Positions 1 through 9,944 of a DNA stretch of 64,000 nt are shown piece after piece. A program made the position numbers and the translations under genes. The first letter of the stretch is position 1. Each line of letters begins with the position of its first letter. The notes beneath the pieces are model-generated. The model was not told the DNA's origin and did no database searches. It saw only the letters and a list, made by a program, of their open reading frames with translations. Source of the DNA: Nitrosomonas sp. (GTDB lineage Bacteria > Pseudomonadota > Gammaproteobacteria > Burkholderiales > Nitrosomonadaceae); the NCBI GenBank assembly GCA_024281825.1, contig JAMWZY010000002.1:62001-126000 (forward strand), written 5' to 3'.

Positions 1-69
1 TTCGGCATCTCCATGTTTTCGAGCTTCAATGGACTGCGCAAGACGATCTAAAATAGCCGAATGATTCAT
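1..69 (-). CDS. hisE: Phosphoribosyl-ATP pyrophosphatase HisE, N-terminus only
   Basis: The first 23 codons of a minus-strand gene that leaves the window. The reading [20 protein letters not shown] is typical of the HisE N-terminus, which hydrolyses phosphoribosyl-ATP to phosphoribosyl-AMP in step 2 of histidine synthesis. Its ATG overlaps the hisI stop (ATGA), which suggests translational coupling. Separate hisI and hisE genes, rather than a hisIE fusion, are usual in betaproteobacteria. The identification rests on the short match plus its place in the operon. Confidence 0.85.
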   Translation of the reverse strand, partial: MNHSAILDRLAQSIEARKHGDAE

Positions 70-455
70 TTAGTATATATATGCTCTGGGTTTTTAATAA
101 CAGAATCAGAAATAACCCATTCACCATCTTCCAGTTTTTGAAAAAAACAATGATGTCTCCCGGTATGACAGGCAATTCCACCCGTTTGCTCGACGACTAA
201 AAGCAATACATCTTCGTCGCAATCCAGATAAATGGTTCGTATTTTTTGCGTATGGCCAGATTCCTCCCCTTTATGCCATAATTTTTTGCGGGAACGTGAC
301 CAATAAACCGCTTCTTTTTTTTCGACTGTGAGCTTCAACGCATCCCGATTCATCCAAGCAAACATCAATACTTTACCTGTATCAGCCTCTTGAGCTATAA
401 CAGGTATCAAACCATCATCAGACCAATTGATTTTATTAAGCCACGCATCCGGCAT
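66..455 (-). CDS. hisI: Phosphoribosyl-AMP cyclohydrolase HisI
   Basis: Opens the adenine ring of phosphoribosyl-AMP (histidine synthesis step 3, cytosolic). At 129 aa it has the full length of a stand-alone HisI. The metal-site residues are present: the DCDED segment near residue 78 and the Cys/His cluster CHTGRHHC near residues 96-103. [17 protein letters not shown] in the middle is the classic family block. It lies 69 bp downstream of hisF and overlaps hisE by 4 bp, so it belongs to the his operon. Confidence 0.97.
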   Translation of the reverse strand: MPDAWLNKINWSDDGLIPVIAQEADTGKVLMFAWMNRDALKLTVEKKEAVYWSRSRKKLWHKGEESGHTQKIRTIYLDCDEDVLLLVVEQTGGIACHTGRHHCFFQKLEDGEWVISDSVIKNPEHIYTK

Positions 456-524
456 AGTTAAATTATTATGATTTAATAATAAAAGTTAAAGTAATCACCC
501 ACCGTGATAATTGCTATTCTAACA

Positions 525-1298
525 TCACAATCGAACTTCGATACCATGCTGTTGCATATATTCCTTAGCTTGTTGCACAGTAAATTCTCCATAGTGAAAA
601 ATACTGGCTGCCAGTACAGCATCAGCACGACCTCGCAAAATGCCATCCACTAAATGATCAAGATTCCCAACTCCACCACTGGCAATAACCGGAATACTGA
701 CTGCATCTGATACTGCGCGTGTTAATGCAATATCAAAACCATTACGTGTACCATCTCGATCCATACTGGTCAGTAAAATTTCACCGGCACCTAGTGCCTG
801 CATTTTTTTCGCCCATTCAATGGCATCAATACCTGTAGCTTTACGGCCACCATGCGTAAACACCTCCCAATGTGACACACTATTTGGAGCACTGACTTTT
901 TTCGCATCGATCGCTACAACAATACATTGAGAACCATAATGACCAGACGCCTCAGCAATCAGCTCTGGATTTATTACCGCAGAAGTATTGATACTCACCT
1001 TGTCCGCACCAGCATTCAATAATCTACGAATATCCTCAACCTGTCGCACACCCCCCCCAACCGTCAAAGGTATAAACACCTGTGCAGCGACGTCCTCGAT
1101 GATATGTAAAATCAAATCACGATCATCGGAACTTGCAGTGATATCAAGAAAAGTCAGTTCATCTGCACCTTGTTCGTCATACCGGCGCGAAATTTCAACC
1201 GGATCTCCGGCATCACGTAATTCAACGAAATTAACACCTTTCACAACACGCCCATTGGTGACATCTAGGCATGGAATAATACGTTTGGCAAGGCTCAT
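525..1298 (-). CDS. hisF: Imidazole glycerol phosphate synthase subunit HisF
   Basis: Cyclase subunit of IGP synthase. It uses ammonia delivered by HisH to convert PRFAR into imidazole glycerol phosphate and AICAR. The protein is a 257-aa (beta/alpha)8 barrel. The two catalytic aspartates are visible as D12 (CLDV) and D131 (AIDAKK), and the phosphate-binding loops (GGGVR near 81-85, ASGGVG near 206) are intact. A run of eight G (C on the plus strand, 1051-1058) encodes part of the first loop; the frame is open through it. Confidence 0.98.
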   Translation of the reverse strand: MSLAKRIIPCLDVTNGRVVKGVNFVELRDAGDPVEISRRYDEQGADELTFLDITASSDDRDLILHIIEDVAAQVFIPLTVGGGVRQVEDIRRLLNAGADKVSINTSAVINPELIAEASGHYGSQCIVVAIDAKKVSAPNSVSHWEVFTHGGRKATGIDAIEWAKKMQALGAGEILLTSMDRDGTRNGFDIALTRAVSDAVSIPVIASGGVGNLDHLVDGILRGRADAVLAASIFHYGEFTVQQAKEYMQQHGIEVRL

Positions 1299-1383
1299 TA
1301 GGAAAAAACGAATGCGTTTATAATTATAATAAAAAATAAAAGAAGACTTGGGACGTAATAAAAGATACTAAATGAATAGAGTA

Positions 1384-2139
1384 TTAAGGAATAGTGTTGG
1401 CAGCGGTAAGCTTATCAGCCAAAACTTGAGCCTCTTTGAAATTCAATGAACCTTCATAAATAGCACGCCCCGTAATTGCACCGATGATTCCTTCCGACTC
1501 GATTTCACACAATTTATGGACATCGTCAATATTGGTAATGCCACCACTGGCAATCACCGGTACCGTGAGTTGTCTAGCTAATTCAACCGTAGCTTGTGTA
1601 TTCACACCACTAAGCATTCCGTCCCTACCGATATCTGTATAAATAATGGCCTCGATACCATAATCTTCAAATTTTTTCGCAAGGTCAACAACATCATGCC
1701 CGGTTATTTTTGACCACCCATCGACAGCAACTTTACCCTCTTTCGCATCTAATCCAACCATGATTTGTCCTGGAAAAGCATAGCATGCATCATGTAAAAA
1801 ACCCGGTATCTTAATAGCAGCCGTACCAATGATCATATAGCTGATACCATCATCCAGGTAACGCTCAATGGTATCCAAATCACGTATACCGCCCCCGAGT
1901 TGAATGGGAATCTGGCCATTAATGGCTTGCACAATCTGGCGAATTGCCGGTTCATTTTTAGGTTTTCCAGCCAATGCGCCATTCAAATCAACCAGATGTA
2001 GTCTTCTAGCTCCCTGGCTTAACCAGTGCAGAGCCATTTCACCTGGTTCTTTGGAGAATATCGTTGCGTCCTCCATGACGCCTTGCTTAAGACGGACGCA
2101 ATCACCGTCTTTAAGATCAATTGCGGGAATTATCAACAT
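1384..2139 (-). CDS. hisA: ProFAR isomerase HisA
   Basis: Isomerises ProFAR to PRFAR (histidine step 4). The protein is a 251-aa half-barrel repeat TIM barrel related to HisF. Catalytic D8 (PAIDLKDG) and D131 (VGLDAKEG) are present, with phosphate-binding loops LGGGIRD near residue 81 and IASGGI near 196. It lies between hisH and hisF on the same strand with short gaps, matching the conserved operon order. Confidence 0.98.
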   Translation of the reverse strand: MLIIPAIDLKDGDCVRLKQGVMEDATIFSKEPGEMALHWLSQGARRLHLVDLNGALAGKPKNEPAIRQIVQAINGQIPIQLGGGIRDLDTIERYLDDGISYMIIGTAAIKIPGFLHDACYAFPGQIMVGLDAKEGKVAVDGWSKITGHDVVDLAKKFEDYGIEAIIYTDIGRDGMLSGVNTQATVELARQLTVPVIASGGITNIDDVHKLCEIESEGIIGAITGRAIYEGSLNFKEAQVLADKLTAANTIP

Positions 2140-2200
2140 GATTTATCAAGATTAATGCGTGAAAAGTGCTCATGATTTACCTAGTTATTGGAATGATTGG

Positions 2201-2839
2201 TCACGGTGCCCATTTGGCAAAATTACTCAATAGCGCCAAACCAGCCGATTGGCTTTTCTCAGGATGAAACTGTACCGCGAAAATATTATCTTTAGCAACC
2301 GCACAAGTAAACGGCATTGCGTAGTGACTACGGCCAGCAATCGATGCAACGTCCGGTGTCTCAACATAATAACTATGGACAAAATAGAATCGCGCATCTT
2401 CTCGAATACCATTCCACAGCGGATGCATCATGGTTTGATAAACCTGATTCCATCCCATATGCGGCACTTTTAATTTTTGCCCATCAGCTGTGCTCATGGC
2501 TGATTCTGGAAAATGAACAACCTTGCCAGGCAGTATATTTAACCCCTCAGTTTGTCCCTCCTCGCTTTCCTCAAATAACATTTGTAGGCCAATACAAATA
2601 CCGAGAAAAGGTTTATCTTCAGCAGCCCTTATAACCGCCTGACGTAATCCGCGTATTTCCAGCTCATGCATGCAATTACGCATAGCGCCTTGCCCCGGGA
2701 CAACGACTCGGTCAGCTTTCTCAACTTCATGTGGATCATTCGTCACTACGATCGAAGCTTTGGGTGCAACATGCTCCAAAGCCTTGTGGACGGAACGAAG
2801 ATTTCCCATCCCATAATCAACAATTGCAATATCAGTCAC
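2201..2839 (-). CDS. hisH: Imidazole glycerol phosphate synthase glutaminase subunit HisH
   Basis: Class I glutamine amidotransferase that supplies ammonia to HisF. The catalytic triad can be read directly: C82 in GICIGLQ, and H192 and E194 in QFHPEKS. At 212 aa it has normal length and an intact oxyanion loop (VPGQGAM, 47-53). It sits 23 bp after hisB and about 60 bp before hisA in the his operon. Confidence 0.98.
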   Translation of the reverse strand: MTDIAIVDYGMGNLRSVHKALEHVAPKASIVVTNDPHEVEKADRVVVPGQGAMRNCMHELEIRGLRQAVIRAAEDKPFLGICIGLQMLFEESEEGQTEGLNILPGKVVHFPESAMSTADGQKLKVPHMGWNQVYQTMMHPLWNGIREDARFYFVHSYYVETPDVASIAGRSHYAMPFTCAVAKDNIFAVQFHPEKSQSAGLALLSNFAKWAP

Positions 2840-2861
2840 GATCTATTATTCAAAAAATATT

Positions 2862-3449
2862 CTATAAACTACCTTTAGTCGATGGAATCACGCCAGACAT
2901 CGCTGGATCTTGTTCGATAGCTACCCGTAAAGCCCGCCCAAAAGCCTTGAAAATCGTTTCAGCCTGATGGTGCGCATTCCTTCCGTACAAATTGTCAATA
3001 TGCGCCGTAACTCCTGCGTGATTAACAAACCCCTGAAAAAACTCCTGAATCAAATCAACATCAAAATCACCAATGCGCGCGCGCGAGAAATTCACATTGA
3101 ACACCAATCCCGGACGCCCGGATAAATCAATAACAACACGTGACAATGCCTCATCGAGAGGAACATAGGCATGTCCATAACGCCGCAAGCCTTTTTTATC
3201 ACCGACCGCTTTAGCAAAACCTTGTCCTAATGAAATACCGATATCTTCTACTGTGTGGTGCGCATCAATATGCAAGTCACCTTTTGCGGTAACTTCAAGA
3301 TCTATCAAACCATGACGAGCAATCTGGTCTAGCATATGATCCAAAAAAGGAACATTGGTCTTAAAACCGGAGCGACCGCTACCATCTAAATTTAGCGAAA
3401 CACTGATTTGTGTTTCCAGCGTGTTTCTTATAACCTGGGCTTGGCGCAT
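2862..3449 (-). CDS. hisB: Imidazoleglycerol-phosphate dehydratase HisB
   Basis: Manganese enzyme for histidine step 6 (IGP to imidazole acetol phosphate). The protein is 195 aa and monofunctional, without the histidinol phosphatase domain that enteric HisB carries. The duplicated metal-binding blocks are seen: [13 protein letters not shown] and [10 protein letters not shown] in the first half, [12 protein letters not shown] and [13 protein letters not shown] in the second. It lies between hisC and hisH. A separate histidinol-phosphatase gene must lie elsewhere. Confidence 0.98.
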   Translation of the reverse strand: MRQAQVIRNTLETQISVSLNLDGSGRSGFKTNVPFLDHMLDQIARHGLIDLEVTAKGDLHIDAHHTVEDIGISLGQGFAKAVGDKKGLRRYGHAYVPLDEALSRVVIDLSGRPGLVFNVNFSRARIGDFDVDLIQEFFQGFVNHAGVTAHIDNLYGRNAHHQAETIFKAFGRALRVAIEQDPAMSGVIPSTKGSL

Positions 3450-3500
3450 AGTGCGTTGAAGAATTCTAAAAAGAGATAAGCGTTTGTAGAGTCAGGGCGT

Positions 3501-4583
3501 TTATGTTTGGCTAATTATGTCATGCAGTGCTGAACAAAATTGTGTATTTTCTTCGGGTGTTCCTATTGTAATACGTAAGCAGTTTTCTAATAAAGGATGA
3601 GTACCATTCAGATTTTTTATCAATATACAACGTTGTTTCAAAGATTGAAATACCCGATCTGCATTTTTCACACGAAACAAAATAAAATTGGCACGCGAAG
3701 GAAAGACTTCAACACCATTCATAGTGCTTAGCGATGCATTCACCTTTACTCGTTCTGATTTTATGGCGTCAGCTTGTTGCGATAATATATCAGTATGTTG
3801 TAAAACTTTCTCCGTAATCAATTGTGTCATGGTATTGATATTATACGGCAGACGTATTTTTTCGAAATGATGCAACCATTGTGCGCGCCCTACCAATAGC
3901 CCCAACCGCAACCCCGCTAACCCAATTTTAGATAAAGTACGCATTAACAATACATTAGGGAAGCTATCCAGCCGATCTATCATACTGGCATCGGCAAACA
4001 CATGATAGGCTTCATCAATGACCACAAGGCCAGAGGTTGCCGCAATAATGCGCAAAATAGCTTCTTCATCGAACAAATTCCCGGTAGGGTTATTTGGATA
4101 AGCCAAGAAAATCACTGCTGGCTTGTGTTTTGCTATGGCTGCCATCATAGCGTCAAGGTCTATCGTGAAATCTTCTCTGAGCATTACACCGATATATTGA
4201 ATATTGGCAAAAGTTGCAATCATACGAAACATAACGAAAGCCGGCTCAACGCTTATCAACACCGCGCCGGGTTTAGCAACAGCCATTGCAATCATTTGGA
4301 TGATTTCATCCGAACCATTGCCTAACAAAATATCCATTTCATCAGATATTTTCAGATGATTACGCAGCGCTTCCTTTAATGTAGTAGCGCTTGCATCCGG
4401 ATAGCGATTGATGGATGCATTTTCAGCTAGCAAAGCGATTTCTTTGCGAAGCAACATCGGAAGCAGATAAGGATTTTCCATCGCATCGAGCTTAACCATT
4501 CCCGTTGCCGGTGGTACGTGATAAGCCGAAAGAGAAAGAATTTCCTTACGAATAAGTTGCTCAGGAGTAAAAGAATTTGACAT
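3501..4583 (-). CDS. hisC: Histidinol-phosphate aminotransferase HisC
   Basis: PLP-dependent class I/II aminotransferase (histidine step 7), 360 aa. The Schiff-base lysine is K219 in [11 protein letters not shown], and the cofactor contacts NPTG (near 165) and DEAYHVF (190-196) are present. It is the most upstream his gene in this window. hisG and hisD, which usually precede it in this operon, are absent, and an 82-bp gap separates it from a methyltransferase gene, so transcription may start in that gap. Confidence 0.95.
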   Translation of the reverse strand: MSNSFTPEQLIRKEILSLSAYHVPPATGMVKLDAMENPYLLPMLLRKEIALLAENASINRYPDASATTLKEALRNHLKISDEMDILLGNGSDEIIQMIAMAVAKPGAVLISVEPAFVMFRMIATFANIQYIGVMLREDFTIDLDAMMAAIAKHKPAVIFLAYPNNPTGNLFDEEAILRIIAATSGLVVIDEAYHVFADASMIDRLDSFPNVLLMRTLSKIGLAGLRLGLLVGRAQWLHHFEKIRLPYNINTMTQLITEKVLQHTDILSQQADAIKSERVKVNASLSTMNGVEVFPSRANFILFRVKNADRVFQSLKQRCILIKNLNGTHPLLENCLRITIGTPEENTQFCSALHDIISQT

Positions 4584-4665
4584 CAGGGCAGTTTACACTC
4601 AACAGCGTGTTGAATTTATATCAATATATCTTTAGATTACTTTAATTTGATTGTAAATATCGAGT

Positions 4666-5862
4666 TCATAATAAACGACTTCGGTCGCCTCTATGAAATC
4701 CGATCAGCGGTTCCAAAATACCTTTCCCCAGAGCAATGACTTTAAATAATTCACCCATTTCAGCAGGGCTTACTAATTTTTGCAGTTGATTGGCCTGGGA
4801 TAAATAATTCACGCTACCCGGTGAAGTGGATTGTATCAAAACTTCAGTGATTCCACAGTTCATTAGAAAGTGCGCTTGTGTAGTATAACCAATTAGATCG
4901 AGCCCATTACTATCCGCAGCATCGACAAACGCGCTGAAATCAACGTGGCTGGTAATATCTTGCAACCCAGGCAAGTATAATGGATCATCATGCGCATGAT
5001 GGCGGTAATGGCACATCAAGGTGCCCTGATTACGCTGTGTATGATAGTATTCGCTGCGTCCAAAACCATAATCAATGAATAACATCACACCTTGCTGCAA
5101 TGCTTGCGACAAACTTTTCAAAAAATACCGGGCAGCCAGATTAATTTCGCTCACATAAGGCTGAGAAGCTTTATTCAAGTCATGATCACCCGCTATCCAT
5201 GGTTGTAATCGGCGCGCAGCATCCAGCAATTGTGCATCTTGAATCGCGTAGTCTTGCCAAGCGAATTGTTCATTTTCCCAAATAACACCACGCTCCAAAA
5301 TCTGATCTTGTTGCCAAACAACCATATGAACAGGCATCGCATCAAGCACTTCGTTCGCAAGCATCACACCGCTAAACTGCGCGGGCAATTGCTGCAAAAA
5401 CTCGATATGTGGAATCAAATGCGGTATTTTTTCCAAAAAATAGTTTCTTTGGCGTTCGCGTAACTCCGCGCTAACTTCTAGTATCAGGTATTTCTCTGGC
5501 AAATGGCCGGATTGCTCAAGTGCCAGCAAAATATCCAATGCCAATTGACCCGATCCCGCACCAAACTCCAGAATATTGAACGGATTTAATTGTTCCGCAA
5601 TTTGCATCAACTGTCGCGCCAACGTGCGTCCAAACAACGAAGATGTTTCCGGAGCTGTAGTAAAATCACCTCCCCTCCCAAATTTAGCAGTACCGCTATT
5701 GTAATAACCCAACCCTGGAGCATACAACACCAGATTCATAAATTGCTCAAAGGATATCCAACCTCCTGCATTATGAATTTTTTCCTGGATAAACAATGTT
5801 AGCGCATGGCTATGCGACAGCGCATCCTCATCAGCCGGTGGTAAAGTGGTTCGTAACGACAT
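4666..5862 (-). CDS. MidA/NDUFAF7-family SAM-dependent methyltransferase
   Basis: COG1565-type methyltransferase. The mitochondrial member, NDUFAF7/MidA, methylates an arginine of respiratory complex I; the bacterial substrate is not established. The SAM site ILEFGAGSGQLALDIL lies near residue 97 and the family block YYNSGTAKFGRGGDF near residue 55. ANEVLDAMPVH (near 167) and LFIDYGFGRSEYYH (near 262) are also characteristic. I place the start at the ATG at 5862, because the longer reading begins with a TTG two codons earlier. It is divergent from a FolM-like gene, a pairing I recall from other betaproteobacteria. Confidence 0.85.
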   Translation of the reverse strand: MSLRTTLPPADEDALSHSHALTLFIQEKIHNAGGWISFEQFMNLVLYAPGLGYYNSGTAKFGRGGDFTTAPETSSLFGRTLARQLMQIAEQLNPFNILEFGAGSGQLALDILLALEQSGHLPEKYLILEVSAELRERQRNYFLEKIPHLIPHIEFLQQLPAQFSGVMLANEVLDAMPVHMVVWQQDQILERGVIWENEQFAWQDYAIQDAQLLDAARRLQPWIAGDHDLNKASQPYVSEINLAARYFLKSLSQALQQGVMLFIDYGFGRSEYYHTQRNQGTLMCHYRHHAHDDPLYLPGLQDITSHVDFSAFVDAADSNGLDLIGYTTQAHFLMNCGITEVLIQSTSPGSVNYLSQANQLQKLVSPAEMGELFKVIALGKGILEPLIGFHRGDRSRLL

Positions 5863-5960
5863 CAGCAAATCAGCTTATTTATGGTAAATTTTAGAAAAAA
5901 CGCTCATCAACAAGATGCTAGTTTAGCAGGTCATCTCAAGAATCAACCCAAGGAGTGAAT

Positions 5961-6701
5961 GTGCAAAACAAAGTTATATTAATCACGGGCGGTGCAAAAC
6001 GCGTCGGTGCGGCAATTTGTCGCCGATTACACGCACACGGAGCCAAATTGGTAATCCACTACCATTCTTCCATCGAAGAAGCTGATGCCTTACAAAGAGA
6101 ATTGAATCAACAACGCGAGAACTCTGTTGCGTTAGTTCAAGCTGATTTACTTGATCACAAACGATTGCCGGATTTAATCGAATTCTCCTTACAACAATTT
6201 GGACAATTAAATGGATTAGTCAACAATGCATCCAGTTTTTTCGCAACACCGTTAGATGAATGCACACAAGAAAGTTGGGGTGATCTCATTGGAAGTAATC
6301 TGCATGCACCGTTATTTCTATCTCAAGCTGCCTCACCTCACTTGAAAAAACAACATGGTTGTATTGTGAATATTATCGATATTCATACTGAACGACCTTT
6401 GAAAAACTATGTAATTTACAACGCAGCCAAGGGCGGTTTGCTGGCACTCACGCGCTCACTCGCGGTTGAAATGGCACCCGAAGTACGCGTTAATGGTGTA
6501 TCGCCTGGCCCAATCCTTTGGCCAGAAACAGGAAAATGGATAGACGAAGCGGAACGTCAAGCTACGATTGCAGGCACTTTATTGAAACGTTGCGGCGAAC
6601 CCGATGATATCGCAAAAACAGTATGCTTCCTAATAGCAGATGCGCCCTATATTACCGGACAAGTGATTGCAGTAGATGGCGGCAGAAGTATTGCGTTATA
6701 A
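5961..6701 (+). CDS. FolM/PTR1-like pteridine reductase (SDR family)
   Basis: Short-chain dehydrogenase most like dihydromonapterin/pteridine reductases. The NADPH motif is TGGAKRVG (Arg instead of the second Gly, typical of FolM/PTR1), followed by NNASSFF, the YxxxK pair in YNAAKGG and the SPGPILWPE block. I choose the GTG at 5961. The Shine-Dalgarno AAGGAG at 5950-5955 lies 5 nt upstream of it, whereas the other in-frame GTG at 5955 overlaps that SD. Role in the folate or tetrahydromonapterin pathway is inferred from the family. Confidence 0.82.
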   Translation: MQNKVILITGGAKRVGAAICRRLHAHGAKLVIHYHSSIEEADALQRELNQQRENSVALVQADLLDHKRLPDLIEFSLQQFGQLNGLVNNASSFFATPLDECTQESWGDLIGSNLHAPLFLSQAASPHLKKQHGCIVNIIDIHTERPLKNYVIYNAAKGGLLALTRSLAVEMAPEVRVNGVSPGPILWPETGKWIDEAERQATIAGTLLKRCGEPDDIAKTVCFLIADAPYITGQVIAVDGGRSIAL

Positions 6702-7225
6702 CTCAGATGTAAAATTCTCTGAATAATCATAAAGATTAATCAAATATCAGGATGATGTTAAAAATAATACTAAGATATTGCGATTAAGCACAAGCCACTA
6801 AAAAAACAACGTTCTCAGCACAATCCTGAATGGTGCTTCCCTATGTAGTAACACAAATTCATCACAGGAAAAAACTCTGATTTTAAAAGAAATTACTGTG
6901 CTATCATGCTTCCACTAAAATACATATTTGATATATTTCTAGGCCATGGCATATCACTCCAAAAGATTACCAAGACTGTATATCGGTTTTATTCCTACCC
7001 CTCATATCAGAAAACTGCACCCATTGAACACAAAATGGATGCCAAACGGACCATCTTCCCAAGGAGAAACAATCTATTTATGTATTTCGTGAAGATCTCA
7101 CAGAATTTGCCTAACTATATAAGCAAAACAACACACTTAGTTGATTGTAAAACTATTTGTTAGATTTTTACCGCCCACTCTGTTCTTACTATTAACTTTG
7201 ATACTGACCTGTTATCAAAACACTC
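6702..7225. other. Long AT-rich intergenic stretch, no convincing gene
   Basis: 524 bp between the pteridine reductase and the GGDEF-EAL gene. An 85-codon open frame (6906-7163, plus strand) exists, but it has no recognisable domain, no clear Shine-Dalgarno and an unusual composition. A second frame over 6945-7090 is open for about 48 codons and is equally unrecognised. It may hold a decayed gene or simply the 5' regulatory region of the downstream signalling gene. I see no terminator-like hairpin with a T-tract. Confidence 0.4.
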
Positions 7226-9523
7226 ATGGTTTATATTAATCGATCCAAGTCTCAGCTACTCGAAGAAATACAGCGGCTACATACAGAACTGGCTGCTATC
7301 AAGCTAATGACAGAAAAGCGTACTACCGAACTTTATATCAGTGAAGAGCGATTTTCTCTGGCAATGCGCGGAGCTAATGATGGCCTTTGGGATTGGAATC
7401 TCGAAACGGATGAAGTCTATTATTCACCGCGCTGGAAAAGCATGTTGGGCTATACAGAAAATGAACTTGATAATAACTTAAGCACCTGGGCAAATCTGGT
7501 TCACCCCGATGATAAGAACGGAGTATTAGAAAAGGCTCATGATTACTTGGCTGGGCGGGCAGATTCCTTTGAAGTTGAAATGCGCATGCGCCATAAGGAT
7601 GGCCATGAGGTCTATGTGCTATCCCGTGCATTTCTTGTAACTCGCAAGTCTGATAATAAGCCAGTCCGACTGGTTGGGACACATGTTGATATAACAGAGC
7701 GTAAGACTACAGAATTATTTGATAGCAAAAGTGCAGAAATTCTTGAGATGATCGCCATAGGGCGACCCGCATCAGACATCTATGATGCAATTGCCTTGAT
7801 GTATGAAGCCCGCCATCCTGGAATGCGATGTTCCATGCTTGAATTAGAGGGTAATAAACTCATGCACGGGGGAGCGCCAAGTTTACCCAAAGAATATTGC
7901 GACGCAGTAAACGGCTTGGAATACGGACCCAGTGTTGGCTCGTGTGGAACATCCACTTATACAGGAAAGCGTGTTCTCGTCGAAAACATTGAAACCGACC
8001 CTAAATGGAAAAAAATCAAGCATTTTGCACTTCCCCATGGGATGCGTTGTTGTTGGTCTGAACCCATTAGCAGCTCCAGCGGAAAAATTTTAGGTGCTTT
8101 TGGTATGTATTACAATCACCCCGCACTTCCTAATGAAAAGGAATTAAAAGATCTCAATGCTGCGGCGAGGTTGGCGGGAATAGTCATGGAACGAGATCAA
8201 GCTCAAAAACGCATACGAAAACTAGCCTATACCGATGAACTAACAGGTCTTGCCAGCCGTGCCTCATTTTCTCAACATATCGAAGAAATAACCAAAACAT
8301 CGGCCCGGCATCATCACCGTTTTGCATTGCTTTATATTGACTTAGACGATTTCAAGGGTATTAACGACAGCCTGGGGCATGACGCAGGCGACTTGCTTCT
8401 CAAGACCATTGCAAAGCGTTTGGTACATACGTGTCGTGAAATTGACTTTATTGCGCGTGTTGGCGGCGATGAATTCTGCGTTCTCGTTGAAGAAGTGGAA
8501 GATGATTACGCTGCCAATATTGCAAAACGTTGTCTTCATGCAATCGCGCAACCAATCGAAATTTATTCCAGAAGACTCACACCTGCTTGCAGTATTGGCA
8601 TTGCATATTTCCCGGATGATGGAGAAAATCTATCAGCCTTATTAAAGGCTGGCGATACCTCGCTTTATAAAGCAAAGGAAAATGGGAAGAATCAATATAC
8701 TTTCTATAAAATGGAGCTTACTCAGAAGGCTCAGTATCGTTTTCAAGTTGAACAAAATTTAAGGGAAGCAATTGAAAAACAACAATTGTCACTAGTTTAT
8801 CAACCTCAAATTGAAGTAAGCACTGGTAATATCTTTGACTTTGAAGCGTTGTCGAGGTGGCATCATCCAGAATTAGGCCAAATCCCACCAATTAATTTTA
8901 TCGCTACGGCTGAAAAAATTGGCATGATTAAACCATTGACCGAATGGGTGTTAAGAACAGCCTGCCGTCAATTAGTAGCCTGGAAAAAGAAAGGTTTTCA
9001 TGCACTTCGTATGGCGGTAAACATTTCTCCAAGCCTTTTTCTTGACAAGGAATTTGCGTCACTGATTAAACGTATTATTGAAGAAGTAGGTATAACCCCA
9101 ACAGAGCTGGAATTAGAAGTTACAGAAAGTATCGTACAGACCGACCCACGAAATCTTTCCATTTTTCAAGACTTGAAAGACTTGGGTGTGTCAATAGCAA
9201 TTGATGATTTCGGTACAGGTTATTCATCTTTTGCCTCACTTAAACATCTTAAAGTTGATTACCTAAAAATAGACAAATTTTTTGTTGACGATATGCTGAT
9301 TGATGAGCAAGCACTAATTTTAATAAGCTCTATGATAGAAATGGGACGCAAGCTGGGGCATGAAATAATTGCTGAGGGCGTTGAGAAACTAGAGCAATTG
9401 AATATCTTAAAAAATCTTGGCTGTGAAAAAGTGCAAGGGTTTCTATTTAGCAAACCCATTAGAGCCGATGCAGTGTCAAAGTTACTGCTATCTTACCAAC
9501 ATGAAATGAATAAAATAGCCTAA
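7226..9523 (+). CDS. PAS-GAF-GGDEF-EAL cyclic-di-GMP signalling protein
   Basis: A 765-aa soluble sensor with no membrane segment. It has an N-terminal coiled coil (about 8-40), a PAS domain with PAC end (about 40-160, ending VDITERK), a GAF domain (about 165-325), GGDEF (about 335-495) and EAL (about 505-755). The active site GGDEF is intact at 413-417 with an inhibitory RxxD site at 404-407 (REID). The EAL side keeps E540 (FEAL), the NISP asparagine, EVTES, DDFGTGYSS, the KID lysine and AEGVE, so both synthase and phosphodiesterase activity are possible. The ligands of PAS and GAF are unknown. It is transcribed alone. Confidence 0.95.
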   Translation: MVYINRSKSQLLEEIQRLHTELAAIKLMTEKRTTELYISEERFSLAMRGANDGLWDWNLETDEVYYSPRWKSMLGYTENELDNNLSTWANLVHPDDKNGVLEKAHDYLAGRADSFEVEMRMRHKDGHEVYVLSRAFLVTRKSDNKPVRLVGTHVDITERKTTELFDSKSAEILEMIAIGRPASDIYDAIALMYEARHPGMRCSMLELEGNKLMHGGAPSLPKEYCDAVNGLEYGPSVGSCGTSTYTGKRVLVENIETDPKWKKIKHFALPHGMRCCWSEPISSSSGKILGAFGMYYNHPALPNEKELKDLNAAARLAGIVMERDQAQKRIRKLAYTDELTGLASRASFSQHIEEITKTSARHHHRFALLYIDLDDFKGINDSLGHDAGDLLLKTIAKRLVHTCREIDFIARVGGDEFCVLVEEVEDDYAANIAKRCLHAIAQPIEIYSRRLTPACSIGIAYFPDDGENLSALLKAGDTSLYKAKENGKNQYTFYKMELTQKAQYRFQVEQNLREAIEKQQLSLVYQPQIEVSTGNIFDFEALSRWHHPELGQIPPINFIATAEKIGMIKPLTEWVLRTACRQLVAWKKKGFHALRMAVNISPSLFLDKEFASLIKRIIEEVGITPTELELEVTESIVQTDPRNLSIFQDLKDLGVSIAIDDFGTGYSSFASLKHLKVDYLKIDKFFVDDMLIDEQALILISSMIEMGRKLGHEIIAEGVEKLEQLNILKNLGCEKVQGFLFSKPIRADAVSKLLLSYQHEMNKIA

Positions 9524-9944
9524 ATAGTATTCTGAAATATCCATAAACAATTGATATTCATATTAATCATGAAAATTGAGTTAAATCTGATTTTGTGAAT
9601 GAATCAGTTGCTGAAATATTGTCATCAGTTATGAATCAAGAGAAATTCCAAGATACGGCACTTGATTGGACAAACATTGCTGTCATTAAGCCAGTTGTCT
9701 ATGTGACCGAGAAAGGCCTCGAGCCCCATTTTTCGTTCTTTCATCTGTCTATGATTCTAAACTGTTGCTCTGGAAGAAAGCCTCATTTACTATTCTGAAG
9801 CAGCAGTTTCAGCCTGAAATCTAATCTCCTATCATTTTGCAAACCCCCTTATAATATAAGAATTTCTCAATTTCCTCTTTTCTAACATCTTGCTAAATTA
9901 CAAGATTGTATTTGTTAGCTTAGTAAACTGAATAATCCTCACCC
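9524..9944. other. Intergenic stretch upstream of bioA
   Basis: 421 bp, AT-rich. A GTG-initiated 67-codon open frame at 9595-9798 has no recognised family and no good Shine-Dalgarno. A short open frame in another phase follows it (about 9757-9824), so this could be a frameshifted remnant. A TATAAT hexamer at 9850-9855 precedes bioA by about 90 bp, but I find no matching -35 element at a standard spacing. Confidence 0.35.

Noticed and set aside
1051..1058. Eight-base G/C homopolymer inside hisF as a phase-variation tract
   Set aside because: It encodes part of the conserved GGG phosphate loop and the frame is intact; such runs are expected there.
988..1323. Open frame on the plus strand opposite hisF
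   Set aside because: Shadow of hisF; no domain or ribosome site.
4599..4615. TCAACA/TGTTGA hairpin between hisC and the methyltransferase
   Set aside because: Short stem without a following T-run on either strand; not called as a terminator or attenuator.
6906..7163. 85-codon open frame before the GGDEF-EAL gene
   Set aside because: No domain, no clear Shine-Dalgarno and atypical composition; kept only as an intergenic note.
9595..9798. 67-codon GTG-started frame before bioA
   Set aside because: No recognisable family or ribosome site; probably chance or a decayed fragment.
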